This document shows, piece by piece, positions 48,927 to 57,677 of a stretch of DNA of 64,000 bases. The notes below the pieces were generated by a model. That model worked only from the letters and a program-made list of their open reading frames with translations, was not told the origin of the DNA and did no database searches. The stretch is taken from the NCBI RefSeq assembly GCF_028743715.1, contig NZ_CP117996.1, positions 2,480,001 to 2,544,000 of the forward strand, given 5' to 3'. Both the position numbers and the translations under genes were made by a program. The DNA is from Microbacterium sp. Clip185. Its GTDB lineage: Bacteria > Actinomycetota > Actinomycetes > Actinomycetales > Microbacteriaceae. Position 1 is the first letter of the stretch; every line of letters begins with the position of its first letter.

Positions 48927-50569
48927 GATGCCGGTGTGAGGGAGAGCAGGGTGCGGATGGTGTCGGGCCCGAGGCTCGGGAAGGGGACGGCGTCGAAGTC
49001 GTCGGGGGTGGGCCAGCCCTTCCAGTGCGAGGCGTTCACGTCGACGAACCAGTACGAGTTGTACAGCGGCGAGAAGGGCACCTCGTCGACCACGATGCGC
49101 TGCATCTGCATCCCGAGGTCCTTCATGGTCGCCTCGTCGGCGGCCCGCGTCATCTGGGCGAGCACCTCATCGGTCTCGGAGTCGTTCCAGCGGCCGATGT
49201 TGGTGGCCGCGGCCGTACCGAGCGGCTCGACATAACGGCTGTCGAGGAAGCTGTACACGCCGTACACGCCCGCCCCACCGGTCGTCGCGATGGTCAGATC
49301 GAAGTCGCCGGTCTTCTGCTGGTCGTACAGGGTCGCGCCGGGTGCGCCCGCGGGGGCGACGGTGACACCCAGAACCTTCTTCCAGCTGTTGATCATGATG
49401 TCGGCGTACGCGTTCCAGCCGAAGTCCTGGTTGAACGAGAGTCGCGGCGTGAAGCTCTTGCCGTCCTTGACCAGCGCCCCGTCGACCACCTCGTAGCCGC
49501 TCGCCGCGAGGGCGGCGACCGCCGCATCGGCGTCGACCTCCTGCACCATCCCCTGGTACTCCGGAGCGATCCAGTCCGAGTAGATCTGGTCGACGAGGCC
49601 CGTGGGACCGGCCTCGGTACCTGGGCGGTTGAGGGTGGCGGTGATGTCCGACCGGGGGATCGACATCGCGAACGCGCGCCGCACGTTGACATCGTCGAAC
49701 GGCGCCTGCGCGGTGTTGTACATCATCGAGTACGCACCGCCGGTGGCGTAGAGCTGGTAGAGGTTCGTCTCGGGGTTCTGAGCGACGAACTCCTGCTCCG
49801 CGTTGGGCCAGCCTACGGGGGCCCAGTCGACGTCGCCGCGCAGGAGCTGCGCCTTCACCGTCTCGCCGCTGGTCGCGAGGATCTTCATGTACGCCATGGG
49901 GAGCTTCCCGCCCCAGTAGTCATCGCGCGCCTTGAGGGTGACCTGCTGCGCGGCAAAGGCGTCGAGGGTGAAGGGCCCCGTGCCCACCGGGTCGGGGTTG
50001 GTCCAGGTGGTCAGATCCTGGTCCTTCCAGATGTGCTCGGGCACCATCGGCAGCGAGCTGGATGCGAACTGGTTCAGAGCGGCGAACGACGGTTCGTCGA
50101 AGGAGACCTGCACGGTGTCGTCGTCGACCTTCTCGACACCGGCGTACGTGACGCCGGCGAGGTTGAGTTCCGGACGCTCGAGCGGAAGCGAGAGCGAGTA
50201 GGCCACGTCATCGGCCGTCAGCGCCTCGCCGTCGGAGAAGGTCACGTCGTCGCGGATGTCGATCGTGAGCTGCGTGCCGGACTCGTCGAAATCGAGCGAC
50301 TCGGCAAGCCACGGTTCGACGACGGCGCCGTTGGCATAGTCGATGCGGGCGAGCGGTTCGTAGATGAGCTCGGCGTTCGGAGCCTTCTCGGTCGCGGGCC
50401 CGAGAACGTTGTAGTTGCGGACGTAGGTGGTGCCGCCGTCGGACTTGCCGAAGATGATCGTGTCGGCTCTGGTTCCGCCGGCGGACGTCGTGCCGGCCGT
50501 GCAGCCGGCGACGGCGACGAGGGCGGATGCCGCGAGGACGGCGGCGAGGACTCGTCGGGTGGTGCGCAT
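48923..50569 (-). CDS. extracellular solute-binding lipoprotein, OppA type
   Basis: A 548-residue family 5 solute-binding protein. The lipobox LVAVAGC gives a lipidated Cys23. The mature part shows NAELIYEPLARIDYANG, LTIDIRDDVTFSDGEALTADDVAYSL and a VRRAFAMSIPRSDI segment, all standard for OppA/DppA proteins. It feeds the permease pair that follows. The LacI, FAD dehydrogenase and GH5 neighbours suggest a sugar-derived ligand rather than a peptide, which is inference. A GGAGAC site precedes the ATG. Confidence 0.94.
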   Translation of the reverse strand: MRTTRRVLAAVLAASALVAVAGCTAGTTSAGGTRADTIIFGKSDGGTTYVRNYNVLGPATEKAPNAELIYEPLARIDYANGAVVEPWLAESLDFDESGTQLTIDIRDDVTFSDGEALTADDVAYSLSLPLERPELNLAGVTYAGVEKVDDDTVQVSFDEPSFAALNQFASSSLPMVPEHIWKDQDLTTWTNPDPVGTGPFTLDAFAAQQVTLKARDDYWGGKLPMAYMKILATSGETVKAQLLRGDVDWAPVGWPNAEQEFVAQNPETNLYQLYATGGAYSMMYNTAQAPFDDVNVRRAFAMSIPRSDITATLNRPGTEAGPTGLVDQIYSDWIAPEYQGMVQEVDADAAVAALAASGYEVVDGALVKDGKSFTPRLSFNQDFGWNAYADIMINSWKKVLGVTVAPAGAPGATLYDQQKTGDFDLTIATTGGAGVYGVYSFLDSRYVEPLGTAAATNIGRWNDSETDEVLAQMTRAADEATMKDLGMQMQRIVVDEVPFSPLYNSYWFVDVNASHWKGWPTPDDFDAVPFPSLGPDTIRTLLSLTPAS

Positions 50570-50670
50570 TCCTGTCTCCTTCGACTGGATGTTCTCGGGG
50601 TGTCACCGTGGCGGCGAGCCGCGGTGCTCTGATGCGGGAAGCACGCTGTTGTGCTCCGGAGGCCACCGGG

Positions 50671-50730
50671 TGTTCATTCGTATGAGCAACCGATCCAGCT
50701 GTCAGGAATGGATGCTTCTACGTATGAGCA
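50671..50730 (-). promoter_or_regulatory. Opp operon promoter flanked by two LacI-type operators
   Basis: Two 18-bp imperfect palindromes with a central CG, at 50671-50688 and 50713-50730, share the half-site CGTATGAGCA and lie 42 bases apart, four helix turns. The better one reads TGCT-N2-TACGTA-N2-AGCA. Between and over them, on the - strand, are CTGACA (-35, 50700-50705) and TACGAA (-10, 50677-50682) with a 17-base spacer. The downstream operator covers the -10 box, as expected for repression by the operon's own LacI. Confidence 0.62.
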
Positions 50731-50740
50731 CGAGGCTATG

Positions 50741-50780
50741 AAGAAGCCCGGCCGAAGTCAAGACCCCAGCCGGGCTTCTT
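50741..50780 (-). terminator. hairpin terminator after the sugar dehydrogenase operon
   Basis: AAGAAGCCCGGC and GCCGGGCTTCTT form a 12-bp perfect stem with a 16-base loop, four bases beyond the stop at 50785 and just upstream of the Opp promoter. It separates the two - strand operons. Confidence 0.75.
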
Positions 50781-50784
50781 CGGA

Positions 50785-51795
50785 CTACTGGTTGCGGAAG
50801 GCGTCGTCGAAGGATGCGGTGGGCGCAGGCCAGAGCAGGCTGCGCACGAACTCGACGGCCTGGGCGGCGCCGTGGAGGCGGTCCATGCCGGCGTCTTCCC
50901 ATTCGATGGAGATCGGCCCGGTGTAACCGATGGCGTCGAGGGCACGGAAGGAGTCCTCCCAGGGCACATCCCCGTGACCGGTGGAGACGAAGTCCCACCC
51001 GCGGCGAGGATCCCCCCACGGCAGATGCGAGCCCAGCACCCCCGCACGCCCGTTACGCGGCCGCATCCTGGTGTCCTTGCAGTCCACGTGGTAGATCCGG
51101 TCCTGGAAGTCCCAGATGAACCCGACCGGATCGATGTTCTGCCACATCATGTGCGAGGGGTCCCAGTTGAACCCGAACGCGGCACGGTGATCGATCGCCT
51201 CGAGCGCGCGCACCGAGCTCCAGTAGTCGTAGGCGATCTCCCCCGGATGCACCTCGTGCGCGAAGCGCACCCCCTCACCGTCGAACACGTCGAGGATGGG
51301 ATTCCACCTGGCCGCGAAGTCCTCGAACCCGCCCTCGATGACGGGGGCGGGAACCGGTGGGAACATCGCCACGTACGGCCAGATGGCGGAGCCGGTGAAG
51401 CCGACGACGGTGTCGACGCCGAGCTTGCGCGCGACCCGCGCCGCCCGCTTCATGTCCTCCGCCGCGCGTCGGCGCACGCCCTCCGCATCACCGTCGCCCC
51501 ACACGTACTCGCGCAGGATCGCCTGGTGGCGGAAGTCGATGGGCGCATCGCACACCGCCTGACCCGCCAGGTGGTTCGAGATCGCGAAGACCTGCAGTCC
51601 GTGCCGATCGAGGATCTCCCGGCGCGAGGCGACGTAGGCTTCGTCCTCGTCGGCCCGGCGCAGATCGAGGTGATCGCCCGATGCGGCGATCTCCAATCCG
51701 TCGTAGCCCCAGGATGCGGCGAGTCTCGCCACCTCCTCGAAGGGGAGGTCCGCCCACTGCCCGGTGAAGAGGGTGACGGGATGCGTGCTGGTCAT
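50785..51795 (-). CDS. sugar phosphate isomerase/epimerase-like TIM-barrel protein (larger)
   Basis: A 336-residue xylose-isomerase-like TIM barrel. Visible metal-site residues fall on strand ends: [13 protein letters not shown] (His, Glu), [13 protein letters not shown] (Asp, His), [10 protein letters not shown] (His, Asp) and [11 protein letters not shown] (Glu). Relatives act as sugar isomerases, epimerases or lyases on 3-keto sugars. It is the last of four overlapping genes with two Gfo/Idh/MocA dehydrogenases, which suggests an oxidise-rearrange route for a sugar, inositol or glycoside. The ATG at 51795 overlaps the dehydrogenase stop; the much longer frame upstream lies within that gene. 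Confidence 0.88.
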   Translation of the reverse strand: MTSTHPVTLFTGQWADLPFEEVARLAASWGYDGLEIAASGDHLDLRRADEDEAYVASRREILDRHGLQVFAISNHLAGQAVCDAPIDFRHQAILREYVWGDGDAEGVRRRAAEDMKRAARVARKLGVDTVVGFTGSAIWPYVAMFPPVPAPVIEGGFEDFAARWNPILDVFDGEGVRFAHEVHPGEIAYDYWSSVRALEAIDHRAAFGFNWDPSHMMWQNIDPVGFIWDFQDRIYHVDCKDTRMRPRNGRAGVLGSHLPWGDPRRGWDFVSTGHGDVPWEDSFRALDAIGYTGPISIEWEDAGMDRLHGAAQAVEFVRSLLWPAPTASFDDAFRNQ

Positions 51796-52919
51796 AGGGA
51801 CTCCTTCGATGGGAGGGGCATGTCGGTCGATACGGGGACGGCGGCGATGTCGACCCAGCGACGCTCGCGGGCGGACGTGAGCACGGCGTCGGTGATCTCG
51901 GCGGCCCGCAGCCCGTCGGCGAAGGTGGGCAGGCCGTCCGGGCTCGCACCCTCGAGCACCGCGTACGCATCGGCGACGAAGGCGTTGAAGGCATCCTGGT
52001 AGCCCATCGGGTGGCCCGCCGGCACGAGCGAGAGCCCGCGGTCGCCCGGTGCATCCGGATCGCGCAGCACGAGCTGCGACCCCTCTCGGGAGCCGATCCA
52101 CAGCTCCTCCGACCGCTCCTGGGCGAAGCGGAGGCTGCGCGACGAGCCGTGCAGCTCGAGAACGAGCCCATTCTTGCGACCGGGGGCGAGCTGGCTGACC
52201 AGCAACGTCCCCAGCGCCCCGCCCTCGAGTTCGACCACCACGGCGGCGATGTCCTCGTTCGCGACCGGCGCGCCCGCGCGCGTGTCGAACACCGTCGAGG
52301 TGCGCGCCGAGAGAGCGACGATCCGTCGGCCGGTGACGAACTCGAGCAGATCGCAGAGGTGGGAGCCGATGTCGGCGAACGCACGGGACGCCCCACCGGC
52401 AGCCGCATCCGCCCGCCAATCGGTGTCGCCCGCATCCAGCAGCCAGTCCTGCAGATACGCTCCGTCGATCGTGAGGATGCGCCCGACAGCCCCCGTGGCG
52501 ACGAGCTCACGCGCCTGGCGCACCACGGGGTGGTACCGGTACACGAACGGCACAGCCCCCGCGACGCCCGCATTCTCGGCGGCGACGACGACCGCGCGCG
52601 CGTCGTCCACCGAGGTGGCGAGAGGCTTCTCGCAGATCACATGCTTGTCCGCGGCGAGCGCGGCCAGGGTCTGCTCCGCGTGGTCGCGGTTAGGGGTGCA
52701 CACATGCACCACATCGATGTCGTGCGCAGCGATGAGCTCTGCCGCGTCCTTGGCCGGACGTCCGATTCCCAGGCGATCGGCGGCCTGGGCTGCGCGCTCG
52801 GGCGACGAGCTGGCGAGGGCGACCAGCCGGGCGCCTGCGGCGCGCGCGGCGCGGGAGTGCACGGCCGCCATGAAACCGCCGCCGAGGAATCCGGCGCGCA
52901 CCGGAGCGAACCCGCTCAC
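51792..52919 (-). CDS. Gfo/Idh/MocA-family oxidoreductase (second)
   Basis: A 375-residue NAD(P)-dependent sugar dehydrogenase. The Rossmann domain ([29 protein letters not shown]) is followed by the family's ICEKPLATS motif with the conserved Lys, and a C-terminal beta-sheet substrate domain. It overlaps both neighbours by four bases. The presence of two different dehydrogenases in one operon points to two oxidation or reduction steps on the same carbon skeleton. Confidence 0.93.
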   Translation of the reverse strand: MSGFAPVRAGFLGGGFMAAVHSRAARAAGARLVALASSSPERAAQAADRLGIGRPAKDAAELIAAHDIDVVHVCTPNRDHAEQTLAALAADKHVICEKPLATSVDDARAVVVAAENAGVAGAVPFVYRYHPVVRQARELVATGAVGRILTIDGAYLQDWLLDAGDTDWRADAAAGGASRAFADIGSHLCDLLEFVTGRRIVALSARTSTVFDTRAGAPVANEDIAAVVVELEGGALGTLLVSQLAPGRKNGLVLELHGSSRSLRFAQERSEELWIGSREGSQLVLRDPDAPGDRGLSLVPAGHPMGYQDAFNAFVADAYAVLEGASPDGLPTFADGLRAAEITDAVLTSARERRWVDIAAVPVSTDMPLPSKESL

Positions 52920-54034
52920 AGCGTCGCCTGCCGCGGGTCACGATCCTCGGGCACCAGGGGCAGAGCGTCGACCGTGCTCGCAACGGCCACAGCCGCCCCG
53001 GTCTGCACGGATTCGTCGATCGCCACCAGGGTGTCGAGCACGTGATAGCCCAGGCGGCCCGTGGCGATATGCGCACCGCCGGAACGGATCGCCCGCGCCA
53101 TATCCAGCACACCGAGCCCTCGGCCGGCCTCGACGCCGACGGGCGCGACCGTCTCCCAGCTCGGCTCGGCGCCACCGCCGACGGAACGCCCTACGCGCAC
53201 CTCGCCGCCGAACGTGTTGGGATCGGGCACGATGAGCGCGCCCTCCGTTCCGTTGATCTCGATCACTCCGCTGCGGGCGAGGACCGCGTCGAAGCTGAAG
53301 ACGCTGTCGGCAGCGGCTCCGCCCTCGAAACGGGTCAACGCCTGCACATGCGTCGGCACCTCGACGGGGAAGGCGGTGCCGGCACGCTCGCCGACCCGGA
53401 TCTCGCGGCTGGCGCGCGACTGCGAGCCCAGCGCCATCACCCGATCGACCGGGCCGAAGATGCTCACGAGCGCCGAGACGTAGTACGGCCCCATGTCGAA
53501 CAGGGGTCCGGCGCCGCGCGCGAAGAGGAACTCCGGATTGGGATGGAAGATGTCGGGACCGATGTACTGCATGGTCGTGTGCGCGGACAGCGGGACGCCG
53601 ATGTCGCCGCGCAGCACCGCGCGCCGCGCGGTCTGCAGGCCCGGACCGAGGATGGTGTCGGGGGCGACGCCGACGCGCAGGCCCGCGGCATCCGCGGCGG
53701 CGAGAAGGGCGCGCGCACTCTCCCGATCGATGCCGATGGGCTTCTCCGACCAGACGTGCTTGCCTGCGGCGATGGCCGCCGCGCTGACCGCGGCGTGCGC
53801 GGCCGGGATCGTGAGGTTGACGACGATCTCGACCTCGGGGTGGGCGAGCACATCCTCGGGCGCACCGGCGTGCGGCACCCCGTGGCGAGTCGCCTGCGCC
53901 GCCGCGCGAGCCGTGTCGAGGTCGCCGATCGCTATGACGCGAATGTCCGGGAACGAGCCGAGGTTCTCGAGATAGGTGTCGCTGATCATGCCCGCGCCGA
54001 TGACGCCGACGCCGACGGGCCCTGTGCCGGTCAT
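52916..54034 (-). CDS. Gfo/Idh/MocA-family oxidoreductase (first)
   Basis: A 372-residue relative of the previous protein, with VGVIGAGMISDTYLENL (nucleotide loop), IVVNLTIPAAHAAVS and WSEKPIGIDRESA (EKP motif). The C-terminal domain has IEINGTEGALIVPDPN. Its GAGMISDTYLENL start and overall pattern fit sugar or inositol-type dehydrogenases. It overlaps the small isomerase gene upstream by four bases. Confidence 0.93.
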   Translation of the reverse strand: MTGTGPVGVGVIGAGMISDTYLENLGSFPDIRVIAIGDLDTARAAAQATRHGVPHAGAPEDVLAHPEVEIVVNLTIPAAHAAVSAAAIAAGKHVWSEKPIGIDRESARALLAAADAAGLRVGVAPDTILGPGLQTARRAVLRGDIGVPLSAHTTMQYIGPDIFHPNPEFLFARGAGPLFDMGPYYVSALVSIFGPVDRVMALGSQSRASREIRVGERAGTAFPVEVPTHVQALTRFEGGAAADSVFSFDAVLARSGVIEINGTEGALIVPDPNTFGGEVRVGRSVGGGAEPSWETVAPVGVEAGRGLGVLDMARAIRSGGAHIATGRLGYHVLDTLVAIDESVQTGAAVAVASTVDALPLVPEDRDPRQATL

Positions 54035-54822
54035 CGGATGCCCGCCTCTGCCAGGAAGGCGATGCCCGCCGCGAGAGCGTCGAAGAGATCGCCGTCGTAC
54101 TCATCGAACTCGAGCACGGCGAGTTCGAGCGAGCTCGCCGCCGCGAGTGCGGCGCCCAGCGGCACCTCCCCTTCTCCGGCCGGGACTTGATGGAGCTGAC
54201 CCTGCGGCGAGTCCGGGAGGAAGGGATCGAACCCCGTGCTGCCGTCCTTCACGTGCAGAGCACGCAGCCGCCGGCCCAGGCGCGTGACCAACGCGGGCAC
54301 GTCCTGCCGCCCGACGGCGGCCCAGTAGGCATCGAGCTCGAGCACGACGTCCTCTCGCAGCAGCGAGACGAAGAACTCGTAGGCGCTCCGACCGTCGATC
54401 GAGTGATGGAACTCCTGCGAGTGGTTGTGGTACCCCACGCGCAGACCACGGAATGCGGCGAGTGCAGCGGCGTGGTTCAGCCGTTCGGCCGTGCGGCGCA
54501 CCGCATCCTCGTCGCGCCAGTGCTCGGCCCACACCATGGGCTCGAAGACCGTGTGGGCTCCGAGACGCTGTGCCGCGTCGAACACCTCGTCCAGGGTCGC
54601 GGTGTCATTCTCTCCGGCCGCCACGAGAGGGGCGTGAACGCTCGGGCTGCTGAGGCCGTGGCGCGCGAGGGACTCGGCCAGAGGCGCTCCCCCGGCGACG
54701 ATGTCGTAGGCCTCGACGCGACGCACGCCGAGGCGGGCGAGGCGGGCGAACGTCTCCTCCCGGTCGGCGGCGAGGGCGTCGCGCAGGGTGTACAGCTGGA
54801 CGGACAGTGCGGCTTCGGTCAT
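54031..54822 (-). CDS. sugar phosphate isomerase/epimerase-like TIM-barrel protein (smaller)
   Basis: A 263-residue AP-endonuclease-2-type TIM barrel, first gene of the operon. Strand-end residues include AHTVFEPMVWAEHW, VGYHNHSQEF (His pair), VVLELDAYWAA (Glu, Asp), ALHVKDGS and AVLEFDEYDGD (Glu, Asp), consistent with a divalent metal site. It likely isomerises or eliminates a keto-sugar made by the dehydrogenases. A GAGGA ribosome site precedes the ATG. A TetR gene faces it across 123 bases that hold a strong palindrome. Confidence 0.9.
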   Translation of the reverse strand: MTEAALSVQLYTLRDALAADREETFARLARLGVRRVEAYDIVAGGAPLAESLARHGLSSPSVHAPLVAAGENDTATLDEVFDAAQRLGAHTVFEPMVWAEHWRDEDAVRRTAERLNHAAALAAFRGLRVGYHNHSQEFHHSIDGRSAYEFFVSLLREDVVLELDAYWAAVGRQDVPALVTRLGRRLRALHVKDGSTGFDPFLPDSPQGQLHQVPAGEGEVPLGAALAAASSLELAVLEFDEYDGDLFDALAAGIAFLAEAGIR

Positions 54823-54888
54823 GCGGTCCTCGATTCTCTGACGCGACGGCGCGCCCGGCGGGCGACGATGCCGCGCGATGGAGTTGAC

Positions 54889-54914
54889 GAAAACCGACAG
54901 TAGTGCCGGTTTTC
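54889..54914. promoter_or_regulatory. TetR-type operator palindrome
   Basis: Arms GAAAACCG and CGGTTTTC flank a 10-base centre in which most bases also pair (CA/TG and TA/TA), giving 11 of 13 symmetric pairs over 26 bp. It sits midway between the divergent TetR and sugar dehydrogenase operons, and a TACTGT -10 box of the latter (- strand, 54897-54902) lies inside it. Confidence 0.68.
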
Positions 54915-54945
54915 AGATTCGTCCACCCCCGCTAGGGTCATCCCC

Positions 54946-55593
54946 ATGTCCGACACCTCGCCGCGCGGCTACGCCAGCGGCCGACGACGCCGCGATCAGG
55001 TCGTAGCCGCGGCCTTCGCGGCGTTCGGAACCGTGGGGTACCGACAGACGAGCATGAGCCAGATCGCGGCGGACTGCGGCGTCTCGCGCGCGGGCCTCTC
55101 CCACCACTTCCCCACCAAGGAGTCGCTCCTCGAAGCTGTGCTCGACGAACGGGATCGGCGCCACGCGCTGCGCTTCTTCGAGGGCGCACCGGGCCCCGGC
55201 CGCGACGGGCTCGATCACTTCGCCCGACTGGTCGCGCTCACCAGGGCTAACGCGACAACACCGGGAATCGTGGGCCTGTACGCCGCGCTCTCGGCCGAGG
55301 CGACCGACCCCGCACACCCGGCGCACACCTACTTCACGCGCCGATACGAGAACTCGAGGCGACACCTCGCCCTCGCGGTCGACGACCTGCGCGCCCGGGA
55401 CCTGCTCCGCGAGCCCGCCGTCGACAGCACCCGGCTGGCGGAGGAGATCATCGCCCTCATGGACGGTCTGCAGATCCAGTGGCTCTTCTCCCCCCGCACC
55501 GTCGACATGGCGGGCCGTCTGCGCGCGCGCCTGACAGAGATCGTCCGCGTGGAGCTGCCGGACATGTCATCCGCATCCACAACGCAGTCCTGA
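54946..55593 (+). CDS. TetR-family transcriptional regulator
   Basis: A 215-residue repressor: an N-terminal HTH (RDQVVAAAFAAFGTVGYRQTSMSQIAADCGVSRAGLSHHFPTKESLL) and a helical ligand domain whose C-terminal part (LAEEIIALMDGLQIQWLF) is common in TetR regulators. It faces the four-gene sugar dehydrogenase operon and probably binds the 26-bp palindrome between them. A TAGGGT box at 54933-54938 precedes the ATG by seven bases (leaderless). Confidence 0.93.
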   Translation: MSDTSPRGYASGRRRRDQVVAAAFAAFGTVGYRQTSMSQIAADCGVSRAGLSHHFPTKESLLEAVLDERDRRHALRFFEGAPGPGRDGLDHFARLVALTRANATTPGIVGLYAALSAEATDPAHPAHTYFTRRYENSRRHLALAVDDLRARDLLREPAVDSTRLAEEIIALMDGLQIQWLFSPRTVDMAGRLRARLTEIVRVELPDMSSASTTQS

Positions 55594-55644
55594 GGTTCTC
55601 CGCACGGTGACACCGGGGTAACGCCCGCGAGACAAAGCCGCGAT

Positions 55645-55660
55645 TGACTGAGGACAGTCA
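55645..55660. promoter_or_regulatory. inverted repeat TGACTG-N4-CAGTCA
   Basis: A perfect 6+6 bp palindrome 43 bases before the quinone oxidoreductase ATG. Its size suits a HxlR- or MarR-type redox regulator, but no such gene is adjacent, so the regulator is unknown. Confidence 0.35.
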
Positions 55661-55703
55661 CCGCATCGCATGGCCGATGCCTTCGCAGCGAAAGGAGCGG
55701 CCG

Positions 55704-56732
55704 ATGATCCCCCGACCGCCCAGACACGACGTCTCCGCCCCCGCACCGATGCGGGCCGAGGACGTCCCGACGCAGATGCGCGCCGCCGTCATCGACTCCA
55801 CCGGAGCGCCGGAGCTGCTCCACGAAACCCGCCTGCCGGTTCCGCAGCCCGTGCTCGGCGAGCTGCTCGTACGCGTGGTCGCCGCCGGAGTGAATCCCAT
55901 CGACGCGAAGACGCGCGCGGGACGAGGCGTGAGCGGCGCCATCTCGGCCTACCCCGCCGCGCTGGGCTTCGACTTCAGCGGCGTGGTGGTCGCCTCCCCG
56001 TTCGAGGCGCACCCGTTCCCTGCCGGCACCGAGGTCTTCGGGATGGTGCCTTTCCCGCGCACCGGCGGAACGTACGCCGAGTACGTCGTCGTGCCATCGC
56101 AGTCGCTCGCTCGGAAGCCCGCATCGCTCTCGCACGTCGAGGCGGCCGGCATCCCCCTCGCCGCCCTCACCGCCTGGGGCGTCGTGGTCGAGACGGCGCA
56201 CGCCCACGAGGGCCAGCGTGTGCTGATCCACGCCGGGAGCGGCGGCGTGGGCCACTTCGCGGTGCAGCTCGCCGCGTACTTCGGCGCCCACGTCACCGTC
56301 ACCTCCTCCGCTCGCAACGCCGCGTGGCTGCGCGAGCTCGGCGCGTCGGTGGTCATCGACTACGCCACGACGCGGTTCGAGGATGTCGTGGCCGACATGG
56401 ACGTCGTCATCGATCTCGTCGCCAACACGGAGGACGAGATCGGCACGCGCTCGCTCGGCGTCATCCGCCCCGGCGGCCTGTACGTCATGGTGCCCAGCGG
56501 CGGCTGGCCCGGCTTCGCCGAGGCGGCGTCGGAGGCGGGGGTACGCGCCACCGGCTACAAGGTCATCCCCGACGGCGATGTCCTCGCCACCCTCGCGCGC
56601 CTGCTCGACACGGGATCGATCCAGGTCTACATCGACACCGTGTACGAGCTCGCGGATGCGGCCGAAGCGCACCGCGCGCTGGAGCGCGGCCGCACGCGGG
56701 GCAAGTCAGTGCTGCGCATCAGCGAGGCGTGA
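55704..56732 (+). CDS. NADPH:quinone reductase-like MDR oxidoreductase
   Basis: A 342-residue medium-chain reductase without structural zinc ligands. Motifs: VVAAGVNPIDAKTRAG, GFDFSGVVVA, AAGIPLAALTAWG, VLIHAGSGGVGHFAVQLAAYFGA (NADPH loop) and the closing RTRGKSVLRI. Such enzymes reduce quinones or enones. An AAAGGAG site precedes the ATG at 55704; the longer frame from 55644 starts within the upstream palindrome. It ends 14 bases inside the convergent LysR gene. Confidence 0.9.
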   Translation: MIPRPPRHDVSAPAPMRAEDVPTQMRAAVIDSTGAPELLHETRLPVPQPVLGELLVRVVAAGVNPIDAKTRAGRGVSGAISAYPAALGFDFSGVVVASPFEAHPFPAGTEVFGMVPFPRTGGTYAEYVVVPSQSLARKPASLSHVEAAGIPLAALTAWGVVVETAHAHEGQRVLIHAGSGGVGHFAVQLAAYFGAHVTVTSSARNAAWLRELGASVVIDYATTRFEDVVADMDVVIDLVANTEDEIGTRSLGVIRPGGLYVMVPSGGWPGFAEAASEAGVRATGYKVIPDGDVLATLARLLDTGSIQVYIDTVYELADAAEAHRALERGRTRGKSVLRISEA

Positions 56733-57609
56733 TCCGCAGCGCCCCGCGCGCGGCATCGGCCACCGCATCCGCGACCTCATCCAGCAGGGCGGAGGTGAGG
56801 TTCCACTGCTGCCAGTACAGGGGGATGTCGATCGGCGACCCGGGCAGCAGCACGAGCGAGCCATCGGCCAGATCCGCCTGGGTCTGGAGATCGGGCAGCA
56901 TCCCCCATCCGAGACCGCCGCGCACCGCATCCGCGAAGGCATGCGAGCCGGGAACGAAGCTGCGGGGCGGCGACGCGGGATCGACGCCCCGCTCGCGCAA
57001 CCACCTGGTCTGCAGCTCGTCTCGGCGGTCGTAGTCGACGACCCGGGCACGCTCCGCTCCCCGGCTTTCCAGATCCCGCGCGAGTGTCGGCGTCGCCACG
57101 GCGCGGTATCGCATCGCGCCCAACGGACTCACCCGGCATCCGGCCACGGGCGCGGCGCGCGAGGTGACCGCGGCGACGACACGCCCCGACGCGAGCAGCT
57201 CCGCGGTGAAGTCCTGATCGTCGCGGTGGAGGTCGAACACCACGTCGTGCACCGCGGCGACGCGTGACAGTGCCGCGACGAACCAGGTCGACAACGAGTC
57301 GGCATTGACGGCGAGCGGCAGGCTCACCGTCGCGCCCTCCCCCTCGCCCGTCTCGCCCAGCTCTCGCAGCACGTCCTGCGAGAGGAGCGCGTACTGGCGG
57401 GCGAGACGCACGACGCGTTCACCGTCGTCGGTCGCCCGCGCGGGCTTGGAGCGCACCAACAGCACCCGACCCAGCCGCTCTTCGAGCACACGGATGCGTT
57501 GACTGACCGCCGAGGGGGTGATGTGCAGTCGACGAGCCGCCGCATCCATCGTTCCGGTGTCGACGACGGCCGCGAGCGTGGCGGCGAGTTCGGCGGGCAG
57601 ATCGATCAT
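56719..57609 (-). CDS. argP: ArgP-type LysR regulator
   Basis: A 296-residue LysR protein close in layout to ArgP/LysG: HTH VVDTGTMDAAARRLHITPSAVSQRIRVLEERLGRVL and the following LLVRSKPARATDDGE stretch. It is divergent from a lysE-type exporter with only 68 bases between start codons, the classical LysG-LysE arrangement for controlling export of basic amino acids. A TAAGCT box at 57616-57621 lies six bases before the ATG (leaderless). Confidence 0.92.
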   Translation of the reverse strand: MIDLPAELAATLAAVVDTGTMDAAARRLHITPSAVSQRIRVLEERLGRVLLVRSKPARATDDGERVVRLARQYALLSQDVLRELGETGEGEGATVSLPLAVNADSLSTWFVAALSRVAAVHDVVFDLHRDDQDFTAELLASGRVVAAVTSRAAPVAGCRVSPLGAMRYRAVATPTLARDLESRGAERARVVDYDRRDELQTRWLRERGVDPASPPRSFVPGSHAFADAVRGGLGWGMLPDLQTQADLADGSLVLLPGSPIDIPLYWQQWNLTSALLDEVADAVADAARGALRITPR

Positions 57610-57677
57610 GAAGGCAGCTTATGGCGATGAAGGAATCGGAACTGGAGCTCATGCAACAAGGGCCCTAGCGTCGAGGC

